Assembly (NCBI GenBank): GCA_964035575.1
Contig: OZ037886.1
Location: 682,001-746,000 of the forward strand
DNA from: Rhynchopus sp. YZ270_cl-10
Taxonomy: Eukaryota > Euglenozoa > Diplonemea > Diplonemida > Diplonemidae
Direction: 5' to 3'
DNA: 64,000 nucleotides
Within the stretch, counting starts at the first letter, position 1. Every line of letters begins with the position of its first letter. Below, piece after piece: positions 11,601-23,100 of the stretch. A program made the translations under genes and the position numbers. The notes below the pieces were generated by a model. It did no database searches. It saw only the letters and a program-made list of their open reading frames with translations, and had not been told where the DNA came from.

Positions 11601-13579
11601 TGTTTGCGCTCTGCTTTGTGGATCTCCTCGCGGGGAACGGATTCGTTGGAGGAGAAGTTGATACGGTCGAGACGGAGGGCTTCGATGACTTTGTTGTGTT
11701 CCTGGATGGCGACGAGGTGCTGCTGTTCGCATAGCTTCAACTCTTCCAGCCAGGACAGCCCCTGCAGGAATAGACATACCCGAACCGCTTCCTCCTCTGC
11801 CGCAAACATGTTCCCATGGAAGTCATTTTCCAACACAATCTTCTCACGCTCGCGCACCCAATACCACTCCCGCCTAGCACGGTCCTGATACAACCGTTCA
11901 TCCAAAACACGCTTCTTCTTTTTTGACATCGCCTTTTCATTTGTTTCTTGAGATACGGTGCTATTATGGTTCAACTGCTGGCGAATCAGACGTGAGATAG
12001 AAGACGAAGCTACCGCCGTTTCTGGGAAGGTAAGCTCTGTGATAGAACGATTCATCTGAACCATGGAGAGAACCAGCTTTGCAGACTGCGGTGCAAAGGT
12101 GGTTCCATCACGGAAATGGACGGAATGTATTTTATGTTCCCCAAAGTTGACGCACATTGCCAACACATACATCATTTCAGGCGTCGCATCGCACGACGTC
12201 AAATCCAACACACCATTACGCACCTGCTTCAACTCTTTGTACAAAACGTGAGTAGAAGAAACCTCAGCCACCTCTACATCCTCTTGAACGTCATACCCAA
12301 AGTAGCCCACACCACCACCACTAATATAGGTCTGAGTCGGCGGCGGGGTAGGGTTCTTGTGATACACAGAAATGTTTTTGAGGACCTCCTTCATAACCTT
12401 GCGTTGGGTACTGCTTTGAATAGGAATGATAGGTGGTGCTGCAGCGCACTGTGAAGCGGCAGTGGTTGTAGTGCATTTGGTGGTCCCAGAGAGAAGACTG
12501 TGTTGTGTATTCTGTGAAATCTGTGATACGCATGGCTTCGGCCGGGTTGCCTTCGATTCTCCAATCTTCACCCCACCAGAAGGCACATAACTGCATATCA
12601 ACGTACTCACATTGAAACAAAACAGATGCTTCGGCAAATGATCATATTCATTCCCCGGATCCATCACCAATGCTGTGATTGGCCCCCCTAGCTCGACTGC
12701 GGTGAAATGAGACCCCAATAGGGTACCCAATTTATTACCTTTTGTCTTCCACTTTTCTTGGGTCTCGAGAAGCGACGCAAAAAATTTGCTGTGTACAAAA
12801 GCAGGGAGGTCGAGGGAATAGACCCGCTTCCACTCTGTTTCCAGCCTCCACACAACGTTAAAGCTGACGCAATACATCACCCCTTTAAAATAGCTGAGAA
12901 ACGGCGATGGGGCCATCGGATGCACCGTGGTAGTCCACCCTCTACCCCCTTTTTGCCGAATCTTTGACTCAAATACTGCGACATTCGGCGCAAAATCGCG
13001 TCCATAACCTCCATACACCGCAATACTCGTAGACTTCCCCCCTTCCTGTAAACTCACTATCGGATGAATCACCATTTCCGGCAGTTTTGGTACGTCTGTC
13101 AACCGAGACCACTCCCCTGAGTCGAATGGGAGGGTGAAGAAGGAGAGGTTTGGTTCGAGACCGTCGTTTATGGTGAGACCACCGATGAGGAGCAGACCTT
13201 GTGAGGAGGGGACGGCGCGTGCACCACAGAGGGGTTTGGGGACACCGGAGACAGCGATTTTGAGCCAGGTTGGGTCTTGCGCTTTGAGGGGAAGGACAAA
13301 GAGCTCCGCAGAGAGGGCGTTGCTAAGCAGGAGACCACCGGTGACGATGAGGGTGTCAGCGACGACAGCGACGGCAGCTCCGTGACGTGGTGATGGGGGC
13401 TCGCCATGGTGGCGGACCCCACGCCAACGCTTTGACCGTGCGTCCTGCCGCAGCACCGACCTCGTCGCAACCCGTCCCGTCGAAGCTTCATAAAGCACAA
13501 CGCAATTCTTCCGCCACCCAACCACCTCCCTGCTGTGCAATGTTTCGCGTAATGCACCCCATTGTATGCTCTCCGTCAT
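5684..13579 (-). CDS. Giant kelch / LRR-like / coiled-coil / cadherin-like repeat protein
   Basis: Exon 1 is 5930-13579 (2,550 codons), then small exons 5791-5880 and 5684-5737, both behind GTATGT...AG introns; 2,597 aa. I start it at MTESIQWGAL (13579), 34 bases below an acceptor (AAATTCCAG); the longer upstream frame is only translated satellite. Residues about 40-240 hold kelch-type blades (LIVTGGLLL, GLLLIGGL, AVYGGYG). An LRR-like stretch (LDLTSCDATPEMMYVLAM) is near 450-530. A long charged coiled coil spans about 550-820. The rest is a series of beta-sandwich, cadherin-like modules recognisable by FTYVEGDAPL (about 1165), ILYRENSGPVPLGPF (about 1490) and VTYTEGDQW (about 1995). An acidic, Ser-rich tail precedes the last exons. 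Proteins mixing kelch and cadherin-like modules are known in protists; the role is unknown, perhaps cytoskeletal or flagellar. No signal peptide or membrane segment was seen. Confidence 0.8.
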
Positions 13580-13612
13580 CGTAGCATGAGAGGGATAGTA
13601 GGAGTGTTTTTT

Positions 13613-13616
13613 TCTG
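13613..13616 (-). other. Probable trans-splice acceptor, kelch gene
   Basis: Minus-strand TTTTTCAAATTCCAG, 34 bases upstream of the chosen ATG; it separates the satellite array from the coding sequence. Confidence 0.45.
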
Positions 13617-13640
13617 GAATTTGAAAAATTGATGAAGAGA

Positions 13641-13871
13641 AAGGGAAGAGAGGGAAGAGAGGGAAGAGAGGGAAGAGAGGGAAGAGAGGGAAGAGAGGGA
13701 AGAGAGGGAAGAGAGGGAAGAGAGGGAAGAGAGGGAAGAGAGGGAAGAGAGGGAAGAGAGGGAAGAGAGGGAAGAGAGGGAAGAGAGGGAAGAGAGGGAA
13801 GAGAGGGAAGAGAGGGAAGAGAGGGAAGAGAGGGAAGAGAGGGAAGAGAGGGAAGAGAGGGAAGAGAGGGA
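13641..13871. repeat. 9-bp satellite array 1 (GAAGAGAGG)n
   Basis: About 25 nearly perfect tandem copies. On the transcribed strand this is a pure pyrimidine tract (TCTCTTCCC) just upstream of the kelch gene's acceptor. Confidence 0.95.
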
Positions 13872-14238
13872 GGTCTAGAGAATATGATCTGTGGTGTGAT
13901 GTGTGTGTGTAGGACGACCTTCAAATTTGTTCCAAAACTAATCCATAAAAAAGGAAGGGAGTGGGAGGGGTACCGTTTTGTTGTATTACGTACGGGGGAA
14001 GAGAGAGGTAGGGAAACCAAAAAATGCAAAATTTTCCTGAAAATTTGTGTGTTTTTGTTGTTGTGAGTTTCCGTGCCGTCTTTCCCCTTCCATCCTTGCC
14101 GAAGCAAGTGGAGAAAAGTGAATCTATTGATATATTGCAAAGAGGTTCAAGCCCTAATCATTTTATCAAACCATTGATCATGTAATCATTCTCCTAGACC
14201 TCCCAAGACGCAGCAAAGCTGCTTAGCTAGCTACTAAA
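13872..14238. other. Unique spacer between the two satellite arrays
   Basis: About 367 bases with no supported gene. Frames through it are extensions of the translated satellite. Confidence 0.65.
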
Positions 14239-14620
14239 AGGGAAGAGAGGGAAGAGAGGGAAGAGAGGGAAGAGAGGGAAGAGAGGGAAGAGAGGGAAGA
14301 GAGGGAAGAGAGGGAAGAGAGGGAAGAGAGGGAAGAGAGGGAAGAGAGGGAAGAGAGGGAAGAGAGGGAAGAGAGGGAAGAGAGGGAAGAGAGGGAAGAG
14401 AGGGAAGAGAGGGAAGAGAGGGAAGAGAGGGAAGAGAGGGAAGAGAGGGAAGAGAGGGAAGAGAGGGAAGAGAGGGAAGAGAGGGAAGAGAGGGAAGAGA
14501 GGGAAGAGAGGGAAGAGAGGGAAGAGAGGGAAGAGAGGGAAGAGAGGGAAGAGAGGGAAGAGAGGGAAGAGAGGGAAGAGAGGGAAGAGGAGGAAGAGAG
14601 GGAAGAGGAGGAAGAGGAAA
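14239..14620. repeat. 9-bp satellite array 2 (GAAGAGAGG)n
   Basis: About 39 perfect copies followed by a few variant units with GGAGGAAGA at the right end. It has the same unit and orientation as array 1, 367 bases away. Confidence 0.95.
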
Positions 14621-15030
14621 GTTAGGAGGAGTAGTGCTTTTCTAAAGGTGGTTTTGTTTTGTTTTCGGTTCTGTTTTTTTGTGCAAAAAAATGTAAAAGT
14701 GTATGCAACTCTGAGAATTCTTCCCTTTTTTTTGCCTCCGTACAAAAAACCTCATTGAGACACCCTCACCACCACCACCCCAATTTTCAAAGGCTAGAAT
14801 GAAGACACCACACACCCCCCCCTTCCACACCCAACCCGCAAACCCAAGCAGCAGGTGGGGAAATCCTCCTCTCCTCTCTTCTCCTCTCGCTCTCGGCACA
14901 TCTGTTGCACTACGCGCTACCGTGAGACAGGAGCTGATGCACAGCCTGCGGTGCTGGGAGCGCTTCGCACCCGTGGCATTCACGGACAAGCACACCTTAG
15001 TGAGAACATAACCATCTTTTTGTTGACCCT
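14621..15030. other. Intergenic 3' flank of membrane-protein gene
   Basis: Poly-purine remnant at the left, then mixed sequence. Long minus-strand frames here have no recognisable domain and are probably 3' untranslated. Confidence 0.55.
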
Positions 15031-17720
15031 CTATTGCGACGCAAGCACCACAAACGGAACTGAAAGAAGCATCAACGGCACAAAGAGGAACCGATCCAAC
15101 GCTCCCCCACCAGGGATGATCCCTGACTGGGGGACTTGCCCTGTCAGCCACCGCATGGGTCTTTCGTACCAGCCGCCACCACCTTGCTCTTCTGATACAT
15201 TCCATTCACATCTCAGCAGACAGGCTCTAGACGATTCAAGAAGGCTTGCGAGGGAGTGCCTTGGGGAGACACCACCGCAGGCAGCACTGCCTGCAAAGGC
15301 CTTCTCGGCACCAGGGGTTGAGAGTGCGTAGGAGACTACCACGCCGTGTTCGTAGAGGAGAAGGAGTTGGTCGTCTGCTGCATCGTTCTCTAGTGCAGTT
15401 GCGTCGATTGTGTCCAGTGGTCTGCCCAGGCCTACGTCTGTTCGCTCCCTAGGTAAGCGCCACCCAAGCTCCCAAGTGGGGGGTGGCTCGTCCTGTTCGC
15501 ACCATACGCAGAGTGTGGCCATAGTCTGCCGCAGCGCTGCCTGAAACACACCTTCCTCCACACTGCGCTTCCGGTACACCTGCACCGAGGTTTTTGTCAT
15601 CACAGTGAGGTATCGGCCTTTTGCTGTGAAGGGGGGAGGGAGGGGAGTGTTTTGTTTTCTTTTTACTCTCATTTTTTGGAAATTTCAAAAAAAGGGGCGT
15701 TTTTGTAAAAAAATGATGCGGGTGTTGTTCGTCTCACAAAAAGAAATATTCGTCGGGGGAAGGAGGAAATGAACACAAATGAAAGGATGGGGGTGGGAAA
15801 CGTGGGGCTTAGAGGTGGGGTTTGTTGAGGGGTTGCATACAACTGAACTGTGCCTTCATGGGTCGGGCGCACGTCTTAGAGTAACTGGCGCGTCTCCAGC
15901 TGTTGATGTAGGCGAGCAGACGGCGGGACAGGCTCTGTAGTAGGAGGCAGGGGTTATTGTGGTGGCGATAAAATAAAAGTTGACTTGAAATACAACAGCC
16001 CGCTCGGAACAGTGTACCGGGGTGGACCCCTAACCATGCAGTCCTACATCCATTTCGTAAACCCGAAAAAATCCCAAAACCATCATATCCCATCTCTTAC
16101 CGAGAGCCCTGACAAAAATACCTTTACTGGGAAGACCCCTTGCAGAGCAACATTCGAAAACACTGACTTGGTTATAGTTGGGTCACGCTCGGGGATGGGG
16201 TCGGGGTGGAGGTCGTAAATGACGAGCGTGTCATCATGAAGCGTCAACGCTATGCTGCGACGTGTTGGGGACGATGCTTTGGCCTGCCTCGTCTGGGACG
16301 GGACACGCGACAGGTACGCAGGGGTGTCTGCCTGTGCGTTGTGCCAGCCTGCAGAGATTGTACTCAACTGTCTGAACAGTTTGACCCATCTCTTCGGCAA
16401 CTTCGCTGCTTCCCGCTTTGCTCTCTCTGAAAAAACAGTCGTCTTTCTCTCTTCTCTCCATTTTGCTGGCTGTGTGTGTATAAGCAACATTCCCACTGCA
16501 TAGTCAGGATGTGTCACTTGAATGGGGCTTGCTTCATTGTCAGCACTTTCGAGACTCTGCTCACCAATTGGTGGTTCACCTTGCGCTGCATCGTGCAGGC
16601 CTGCAGCAACAACGAATAATGGTGCATTCTCCATCTCAGCAGGGGTTGCGTGCAGCACCAACGGCTGTATATACGGCATCGCCCCACTCGCACAGTACAC
16701 TCCATCGAGACCGACAGAATCCTCCTTCCACAACAACCTCCCATCCTCTCTGTCACGATGAAAGCAGATGGTGCGAATTGCCGCTGTGTCCTCCAACCTT
16801 CCCACCGAGAGACACGTATCCCCCCTGACCCACTCTGAGACAGAGACAGTCAATGACCCAGGTAGTGTCAATTCTACGCAATGTTCGGGACCCCCGCAGG
16901 TACGGAGATTCGCCCACCCACCATCGCCCACATGACCAAACTCACGCAGGGTGGTAGTGTAGATGCGTAAGAGAACCACCACACCTTGGTTTTGGATGGC
17001 TTCAAAGAAGACAGCTGTGGTGGTTCGGTCCACCGTCTCTGCCACCGAGGTGACCGTCCCCACAACGACATCCGCAGTGCGCTGCTCCCAATCCTGCGTC
17101 CCTTCCATATTCACAGGAACCCCACGGTGCCTCGCCTCCTGCCGTCCAGGCACCTCCAACATCGGCCACACCACTGCCACATAGCTGTCGTACGCAAAAT
17201 GATGCTTTCTGTTATGCGTAAACGGACGCACCGTGGTGAGCCGCAGACTACCCCCATTGCATTGCGGGTCATACCAGAGGGATGAGTACAGCAGATTCTT
17301 TTTGCAGACAGGCTTCGTTCGGTTGTATGCGTCGACTGGCATGCCGGGGGAGGTAAGGTTCTGGAGGGGCGACGGGGGCGGGGGGGTGGGGGTGTGGAAG
17401 TATTCCTCTGGGAGCCATGAGGCGATACGTCGCGACGCTGTTCTGTAGAGAGATGCGGAGACCGTGTCTGCACGGGCCACGTGGCGGGCAGAGTCTGACT
17501 GAGACGCGATGGCGACGTGAGGCTCGTTCACCCCCATAGGCAACCGCCGCAACTGCGCAGTCGCAACCGGCTCATACGCATCACCCTCTGCACACAACGA
17601 CGCAAGCCCCGCAACAAACAGCCCTGCCAACACGACTGTCACCCGCAGGCACCCCCGCACCCTCTCAGGCGACGCATCCAAAATCGACTGTCCATCAACA
17701 TCAATCTGCACACGCAGCAT
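15031..17720 (-). CDS. Unrecognised protein with N- and C-terminal membrane segments
   Basis: Three exons: 16122-17720, 15841-15934 and 15031-15623; 761 aa. I start at MLRVQIDVDG because a strong acceptor (CCCCTTTTCAG) lies only 24 bases upstream; a longer frame from 17786 crosses that acceptor. One hydrophobic segment near residues 28-45 (VTVVLAGLFVAGLASL) looks like a signal anchor, and a second (FLFVPLMLLSVPFVVL) closes the protein, followed by ASQ. Between them lies a long, presumably lumenal or external region with scattered Cys pairs and beta-rich repeats (VVVLLRIYTTTL, FVVAAGLHDA, DTLVIYDLHP) that could be a beta-propeller. I do not recognise the family. Intron 1 (15935-16121) contains an R2 repeat. 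The 5' boundary of intron 1 (AAG|GTATTT) is chosen by frame; alternatives exist nearby. Confidence 0.65.
15985..16060 (-). repeat. R2 repeat, copy a, inside an intron
   Basis: TTGAAATACAACAGCCCGCT, GGAACAGTGTACC, the hairpin GGGGTGGACCCC, and CATGCAGTCCTACATCC. It sits in intron 1 of the 15-17.7 kb membrane-protein gene. Confidence 0.8.
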
Positions 17721-17743
17721 TTCAATATATGAGGTGTTACATG

Positions 17744-17747
17744 TCTG
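17744..17747 (-). other. Probable trans-splice acceptor, membrane-protein gene
   Basis: Minus-strand CATACCCCTTTTCAG; it moves the start of the gene from 17786 to 17720. Confidence 0.45.
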
Positions 17748-17840
17748 AAAAGGGGTATGAAGGATGAAGGGGATGAAGAACGCCATGGGTAACTACGACG
17801 TTGTCGTCACCTTTAGAACTTCACCTTTAGAACTCTTCCA

Positions 17841-17934
17841 CAGTGAAGTAAATTACTCGATTTGTGATTTCACCGTTGTAAGTCAACGGTGAAACCACTA
17901 GAAAACCACAAGTCAAGTCATTTACTCCACCCTG
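17841..17934. mobile_element. Small fold-back element
   Basis: A 94-base imperfect palindrome: CAGTGAAGTAAATTACT at the left pairs with CAGGGTGGAGTAAATGACT read from the right, and the centre GATTTCACCGTTG / CAACGGTGAAACC is a near-perfect hairpin. The CAGTG/CAGGG ends recall hAT elements, but no target duplication is visible, so it may be old. Confidence 0.5.
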
Positions 17935-18453
17935 TACAGAAGGAACAATGTCAGATTAAACTAGAGAGACATGCATAATACAGATTTCGGTGGCAAGTAA
18001 GCTCTGTGCATGAAGCAGAAGAGAGAGAGAGAGAGAGAAGAAGAAGAAGAAGAAAAGAATAACTTTGTTTTGATAGGTGCACCACTCCGGTAACAACCAG
18101 GAAGTGGGTGCATTTTTTTATTTCTCCTTTTTTTCTGATCTGGTTGGGGGGGTACGGGGGGATAGGGGGTACCAAATGGGGGGTCGGGGGAGGGGGGGCG
18201 GGGGGGGGGGGGGCAAAAAAAGGAGTGATTTAAAAAGCCATTCTGCTTTGCCCAGGGTAGTTTTTAGCAGCGATTTTTTGAGGGGGGCAAAGTAAATAGG
18301 GTGAACCTCATCTGTTGGCTGCGGTGCGTGTGGTCACGTTCACCGTATTAAAGGGCTTTGAAAAACATTTTTTCTAAACTGACTTCAGGTTCCCAATGCA
18401 GCTCCACTGCTACAATCCCATATGCCGTAATGAACAAAAGCTGTATGAGGTTC
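17935..18453. other. Intergenic stretch with G-rich plus strand
   Basis: A purine microsatellite (GA, then GAA) at 18022-18056 and a strongly G-tracted stretch at 18144-18216 with seven or more runs of at least five G, capable of G-quadruplex formation on the non-transcribed strand. No gene. Confidence 0.65.
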
Positions 18454-19152
18454 TTAGAACTTCATGGTGTGGGGAACGTCACGGTCACGGAGGGTGAAGG
18501 TGGCCGCCAGGTACTTCACCATGTCCTCGTTCTTTGCGACGGCCTTCAGGATCTGGTCGTCAACGGTCGACTGCGCCTTCTTCTTGTCGGCGGGGAGCTC
18601 GGTCTTCTCAGCTCCCTGTGGATGTGGGGAGGATGGTAATGAAAAGATAAGTTGAAAGTGCAAACGCCTCATCGTTCGGCGGACGCAGGCATTGGTTCTC
18701 CGCGGGGTTATGGAACCCCAGAGAAAAATTGAAAAAGGGTGAAAATAAAACATACCTTCTTGAAGAATGCCTCCTCTCCCTTCTTTCCGCTCTTCTTCTG
18801 GCGTGCGAAGAAGTCGGCTCCGATCACCTTGGTGTCGACCTTGGAGATGTCGATCTGTTGTGGATGGTGTTGGTTTGGTTTTAGCTTTTTTTTGATTTTT
18901 CGCTTTTGAATTGAAACTATCATTGCTACATACCTGGGTGGAGGTGGCGATGACGTAGGCAGGGTCCACACGGCGGATCGGCACTCCGTTCACCTTGTAG
19001 GGTCCGGTGACGATGAGGGCTCCCTTGGAGTCACGCTTCAGGAGAACAACACGACGGCCACGGAAGCGTCCTGCGAGGAGGATCAGGACAGTTCCGGCCT
19101 TCACACCGGTCTCATCCTCGAGGGACGAACGGAGCTTCGACAGCTTCGGCAT
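18454..19152 (-). CDS. RPL6: Ribosomal protein eL6 (RPL6), copy 1
   Basis: Exons 18934-19152, 18756-18854 and 18454-18615 encode 159 aa of the 60S subunit protein eL6. Diagnostic stretches are [34 protein letters not shown] and [14 protein letters not shown], matching the human KOW-like core; the basic N-terminal extension of animal eL6 is absent. Exon joins are supported by the twin copy immediately upstream, which has the same three exons. Intron 2 (18616-18755) is 140 bases against 54 in the twin because it holds an R1 repeat. The coding parts of the two copies are almost identical, which suggests gene conversion or a recent duplication. Confidence 0.95.
   Translation of the reverse strand: MPKLSKLRSSLEDETGVKAGTVLILLAGRFRGRRVVLLKRDSKGALIVTGPYKVNGVPIRRVDPAYVIATSTQVCSNDSFNSKAKNQKKAKTKPTPSTTDRHLQGRHQGDRSRLLRTPEEERKEGRGGILQEGMFYFHPFSIFLWGSITPRRTNACVRRTMRRLHFQLIFSLPSSPHPQGAEKTELPADKKKAQSTVDDQILKAVAKNEDMVKYLAATFTLRDRDVPHTMKF
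18650..18725 (-). repeat. R1 hairpin repeat, copy c, full length, in eL6 copy 1 intron 2
   Basis: The longest copy: after the GTGCAAACGCC and GGACGCAGGCA blocks it has a second hairpin, GGGGTTATGGAACCCC. It is absent from the same intron of eL6 copy 2, so its borders are known to within a few bases. Confidence 0.85.
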
Positions 19153-19279
19153 TATGTGTTTTTAAAAAATGGGGGGGGATACAGCTGGTGTGAATGAGTG
19201 TAAAATGAGGGGGGGAGACAAAAAGATGCAAACAAAAATCCTTTATTTTTGTTGACTTATCTCATGACACTATAGGTTC

Positions 19280-19872
19280 TTAGAACTTCATGGTGTGGGG
19301 AACGTCACGGTCACGGAGGGTGAAGGTGGCCGCCAGGTACTTCACCATGTCCTCGTTCTTTGCGACGGCCTTCAGGATCTGGTCGTCAACGGTCGACTGC
19401 GCCTTCTTCTTGTCGGCGGGGAGCTCGGTCTTCTCAGCTCCCTGTGGATGTGGGGATGGTAATGAAAATAGAAAAAGGGTGAAAATAAAACATACCTTCT
19501 TGAAGAATGCCTCCTCTCCCTTCTTTCCGCTCTTCTTCTGGCGTGCGAAGAAGTCGGCTCCGATCACCTTGGTGTCGACCTTGGAGATGTCGATCTGTTG
19601 TGGATGGTGTGGGTTTTAGTTGGCTTTGAATTGAAACCATCACTGCTACATACCTGGGTGGAGGTGGCGATGACGTAGGCGGGGTCCACACGGCGGATCG
19701 GCACTCCGTTCACCTTGTAGGGTCCGGTGACGATGAGGGCTCCCTTGGAGTCACGCTTCAGGAGAACAACACGACGGCCACGGAAGCGTCCTGCGAGGAG
19801 GATCAGGACAGTTCCTGCCTTCACACCGGTCTCATCCTCGAGGGACGAACGCAGCTTCGACAGCTTCGGCAT
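19280..19872 (-). CDS. RPL6: Ribosomal protein eL6 (RPL6), copy 2
   Basis: Exons 19654-19872, 19496-19594 and 19280-19441; 159 aa, with the same predicted residues as copy 1. It lies 127 bases upstream of copy 1 on the same strand, so the pair would be neighbouring cistrons of one transcript. Introns are short (59 and 54 bases) and start GTATG. This copy has the empty site corresponding to the R1 insertion of copy 1 and lacks the extra 20 bases present in copy 1's first intron. Function is as for copy 1: a structural protein of the large ribosomal subunit. Confidence 0.95.
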
Positions 19873-20137
19873 TTTTCTTGTGTGTGTCGGGTGTGATTAG
19901 CCTGTGGGTGTGTGCGTTAAGAAAGTGTTCTGACAACAGAAGAGAAGAAATACATCGTTTGCAAGAAAAAAAATCTCTTTTATTTGAAAATCTAAAGATC
20001 CATTCTATAAAAAGCACACAAAAGCACCTAACCATTTCTAATAGGGGGGTTCTAAATACAACTGTCATGCGCAGGGTTAATCAGAGCGTGGAGATCACAC
20101 ACACTCTCTGTCAAAAGAAAAAATTCAAATTAGAAGT

Positions 20138-23100
20138 TCAATATCTTGGCCTGTGGGTTCTGGGGCGTGCTTGCTGGTCTGTTGGTGAGAAGCTGGGGGG
20201 TGGGACGGACTGGGGGTCGGAGGTGCTTTGCTTGCGGCTTTCCCTGCGTGGGGGTGAGTGGGCCGGTGGTGAGGACCTGTCCCTGGGGAGGGTGGCATCG
20301 GGGTGGCCACCTGCGACCAGCCTGAGGGGGAACATGGCTGCGGTGCTGATGATGCGGGTGTGGCGCTTGCGCCCACGCACTGCGTACGCCGCAAGCATCA
20401 GAAGGCTTCTCAGCAGCGACGTGCGGTGTGTGCCGCTCAGCAGTGCAGACGCCACACATGCCTTCGCATCAGCACGTTGCATGTTCTTCATGTATCGCAA
20501 AAGCTTGTAGTAGTACACACGCATCAACCCATTAGTGGTCTGGGAAAGGAGAAGGTGGGAAAGTGTCTCATTACCCTGCGACCCCTTCCTCGAGTTGTAG
20601 TAGTGGTCCCGCAGCTTTGCATAGTGTTTCGCCATAAGCCCCCGCTCTGTGGCGGTGCGTAGGCAGTTCCCGATGCGCTCGATGGAGGCTTGGTGGCGCC
20701 AGTAGAAGCCCTCCTCCCTGCGCCGTGCGGTGTATCCTTGCATTTTGCCGTAGGACCTCCGCAGTACCAGGGTGTCGTTGTGTGTGGACAGTGCGTGCAG
20801 GATGGTGTCGCGGCGTGCATTGCGTGCACGGTCCTGCTTGCGTGCAGAGGCGTACGCCTGCAGCCTCGACATGTAGTAGCGTAGCATGCCCTTCTTCGTT
20901 CCGCCCATCAAAAGCTCTGCGCTCTTGCGGTGGCGCTGCAGGTCCTGTCTGTGGCGCAGGAAGCGAAGCCACTTTGCATAGTACACACGTATGAAGGAGT
21001 TCGTCGTCGTGCCCATCATCAGCTCTGCAGACTGTAGGTTGAGTGTCTGGCGGCGCTTCGTCTCACGCTCACGCTGCTTCATGTCGGCGTAGCGCTTCAA
21101 GGCCAGGTACCGCTTGCGTCGCACTGCGGCATCAGAGTGCACTGCAAGAGAGTCAAGCACAGAGTCCTGCACGCGTCTGCGTTTGCGCTCCTCTGCACGC
21201 AGGCGCGCATAGGCAGCCAGCTTCGAGTACGCCACCGCAAGCTTCCCCCTCGACGTCATGGACCCAAGCGTCTCCAGGGCGATCTTCCTCCTGCGCCGCT
21301 TCGCAGCCTGCCGCTGGTGCTCTGCAAGCTTGTTGTAGTAACGCCTTGCCAACATCTCCTTGTGCTGCCTGCAGTACTTCTCAGAGGCCTGCGCCTTGGT
21401 CTGCCACAAGATGTTCAGCCAGTGCATGTTGTCGTTACGCCGCTTTGCTTCGTTCATGTGGTCGCGCAGTTTGTTGTACGTACGCCGCAGGACACCCTTG
21501 CGTGTCAGACCTTGTAGGACATGCAGAACGTTGCGTCGGTCGGTGCACTTCAGTGCAAGGAGTTGGTTCTTCTGTTCCAAGTAGTAGCGCTGCAGCTTGC
21601 TGTATGCAGTGCGCAGTATGCCCTTTCGTGTAATGCCGGCTAGAACGTGAACAAGGTAGCGCTTGTCTGGACGTTGATCAAGCAGGCGCTGCTCCCTCAT
21701 CGCAAAGGAGAACTGCATTAGTTTGTTGTATGCACGGCGCATGACCCCCTTGCGGGTGAGCCCTTGCAGAACGTGCACAAGGTTGTTCTTATCGGCCGCA
21801 TTGGACAGAGCTAGCTGCTTGCCGTGGACGTAGTTGAGGTAGAGCTGGCGGTATGCGTAGTGCATCACACCGTACTTCGTGTGGCGTGAGATGATGTAGT
21901 ACGCACGGCGCCGTGCCTGCGAGAGCCTCGCGTAGTCACGCAGCTTGCAGAACCTGTGCTGCAGGGCCACGGCTTTGTTCTTGTTGAAGAGAAGACGTGT
22001 CGCGTTCTTCGTGAGCATCTTGTGGTACTGCGACGTCGTGAGCTGCGTGCTGTGCGACTGCTTCTGCATCAGCTGATTTGCGTTCTGGAGGGATTCAATA
22101 GTGTGCTTGAGCTCCTTCACCTCCTCGGGGTAGTGTGCGAGCTGCTCCTTGAGGTAGTCGTTGTCTTCCTCGGCTTCGAGGAGTTGATCCTTGAGCGCTT
22201 GGTAGTCACCTTTGCTTGTCTTGAGGTGTGCTTGGGCGTCACGGAGGGTCTGCTTGAGGTTTTCGTTGTCCTCTGTGAGGGCGTCGTTGTGACGCTTCTT
22301 CTCGTCGTCTTGGTTGACAAGCTGCTTCTGCAGGTTCACGATTTGCTTTTGCAGGTCTCCAAGCATGGAGTCGGTTTTGTCGCTGCTTCTGTCCGTCAGC
22401 ACGCCTCTGAGGTACGTACACTCCTCGTGCAGCACTGCGTTCGACGTCCCGAGGTCACGGATGACAGACAAGATGCGGTCGCCTGATGGCTCGCTCTGCC
22501 GGTTCTGTGGTAATGTTGATACGTTGCAAAGGGAAGGTGCAGACATACCTCGTGTGCAAGCTGTTCCTTTGCACGCTCCGTTTTCTTAGTAAGGACCACA
22601 GCCTGCTCGGTCAGCTTCTTGACCTGAATGTTGTGTTGGTGAAGCGGCCGAAGGTTAATGCTGACATACCTCAAGCACAAGCATGTTTTTGTCCTCTTCT
22701 GTCAGCTCCGAGTCGGGGCGGTTCAGCTGCTCCTCCAGTGTCTGGCATTCAGGGACCAAGGTATACACTTTGTCCTCCAGGTCGGCCATTGCTTGGCGGG
22801 CGTGGCGGGAGAGTGTTCGGCTCTCTTTGTTCTGTTGGGAGTGTACATGACAATAGGGCATCTTCGTCTCACCTCAAAGATTTCCTCCAAAACACTACAT
22901 ACCAACTCCGCATTGAGCAGCGCCACCTCCTGCTGATACGCCTTGAGCTCACGGTTCAGGGTCTCCACCTCACGCATGTGGTCCTCCTTTGCTTTGCTGG
23001 TTTGGGCCAGCTCGCTGAGTTGCTCCTGTAGTCACGTTTTAGATTTTTTTTTAAATTGACAATCATCATCACACATACCCCCATGGATTCTATCAGATGC

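Noticed and set aside
13580-14140. Apparent 187-residue N-terminal extension of the kelch protein, mostly PSL repeats
   Set aside because: It is the 9-bp satellite translated on the minus strand; an acceptor at 13613 lies below it and the conserved protein starts at 13579.
14130-14165. GAGGTTCAAGCCC as a tRNA T-loop
   Set aside because: Flanking stems do not pair.
13641-14620. Satellite arrays considered as a CRISPR array
   Set aside because: The unit is 9 bp with no spacers and the genome is eukaryotic.
14227-14745. 172-aa frame made of LFP repeats
   Set aside because: It is only the second satellite array in frame; no domain outside it.
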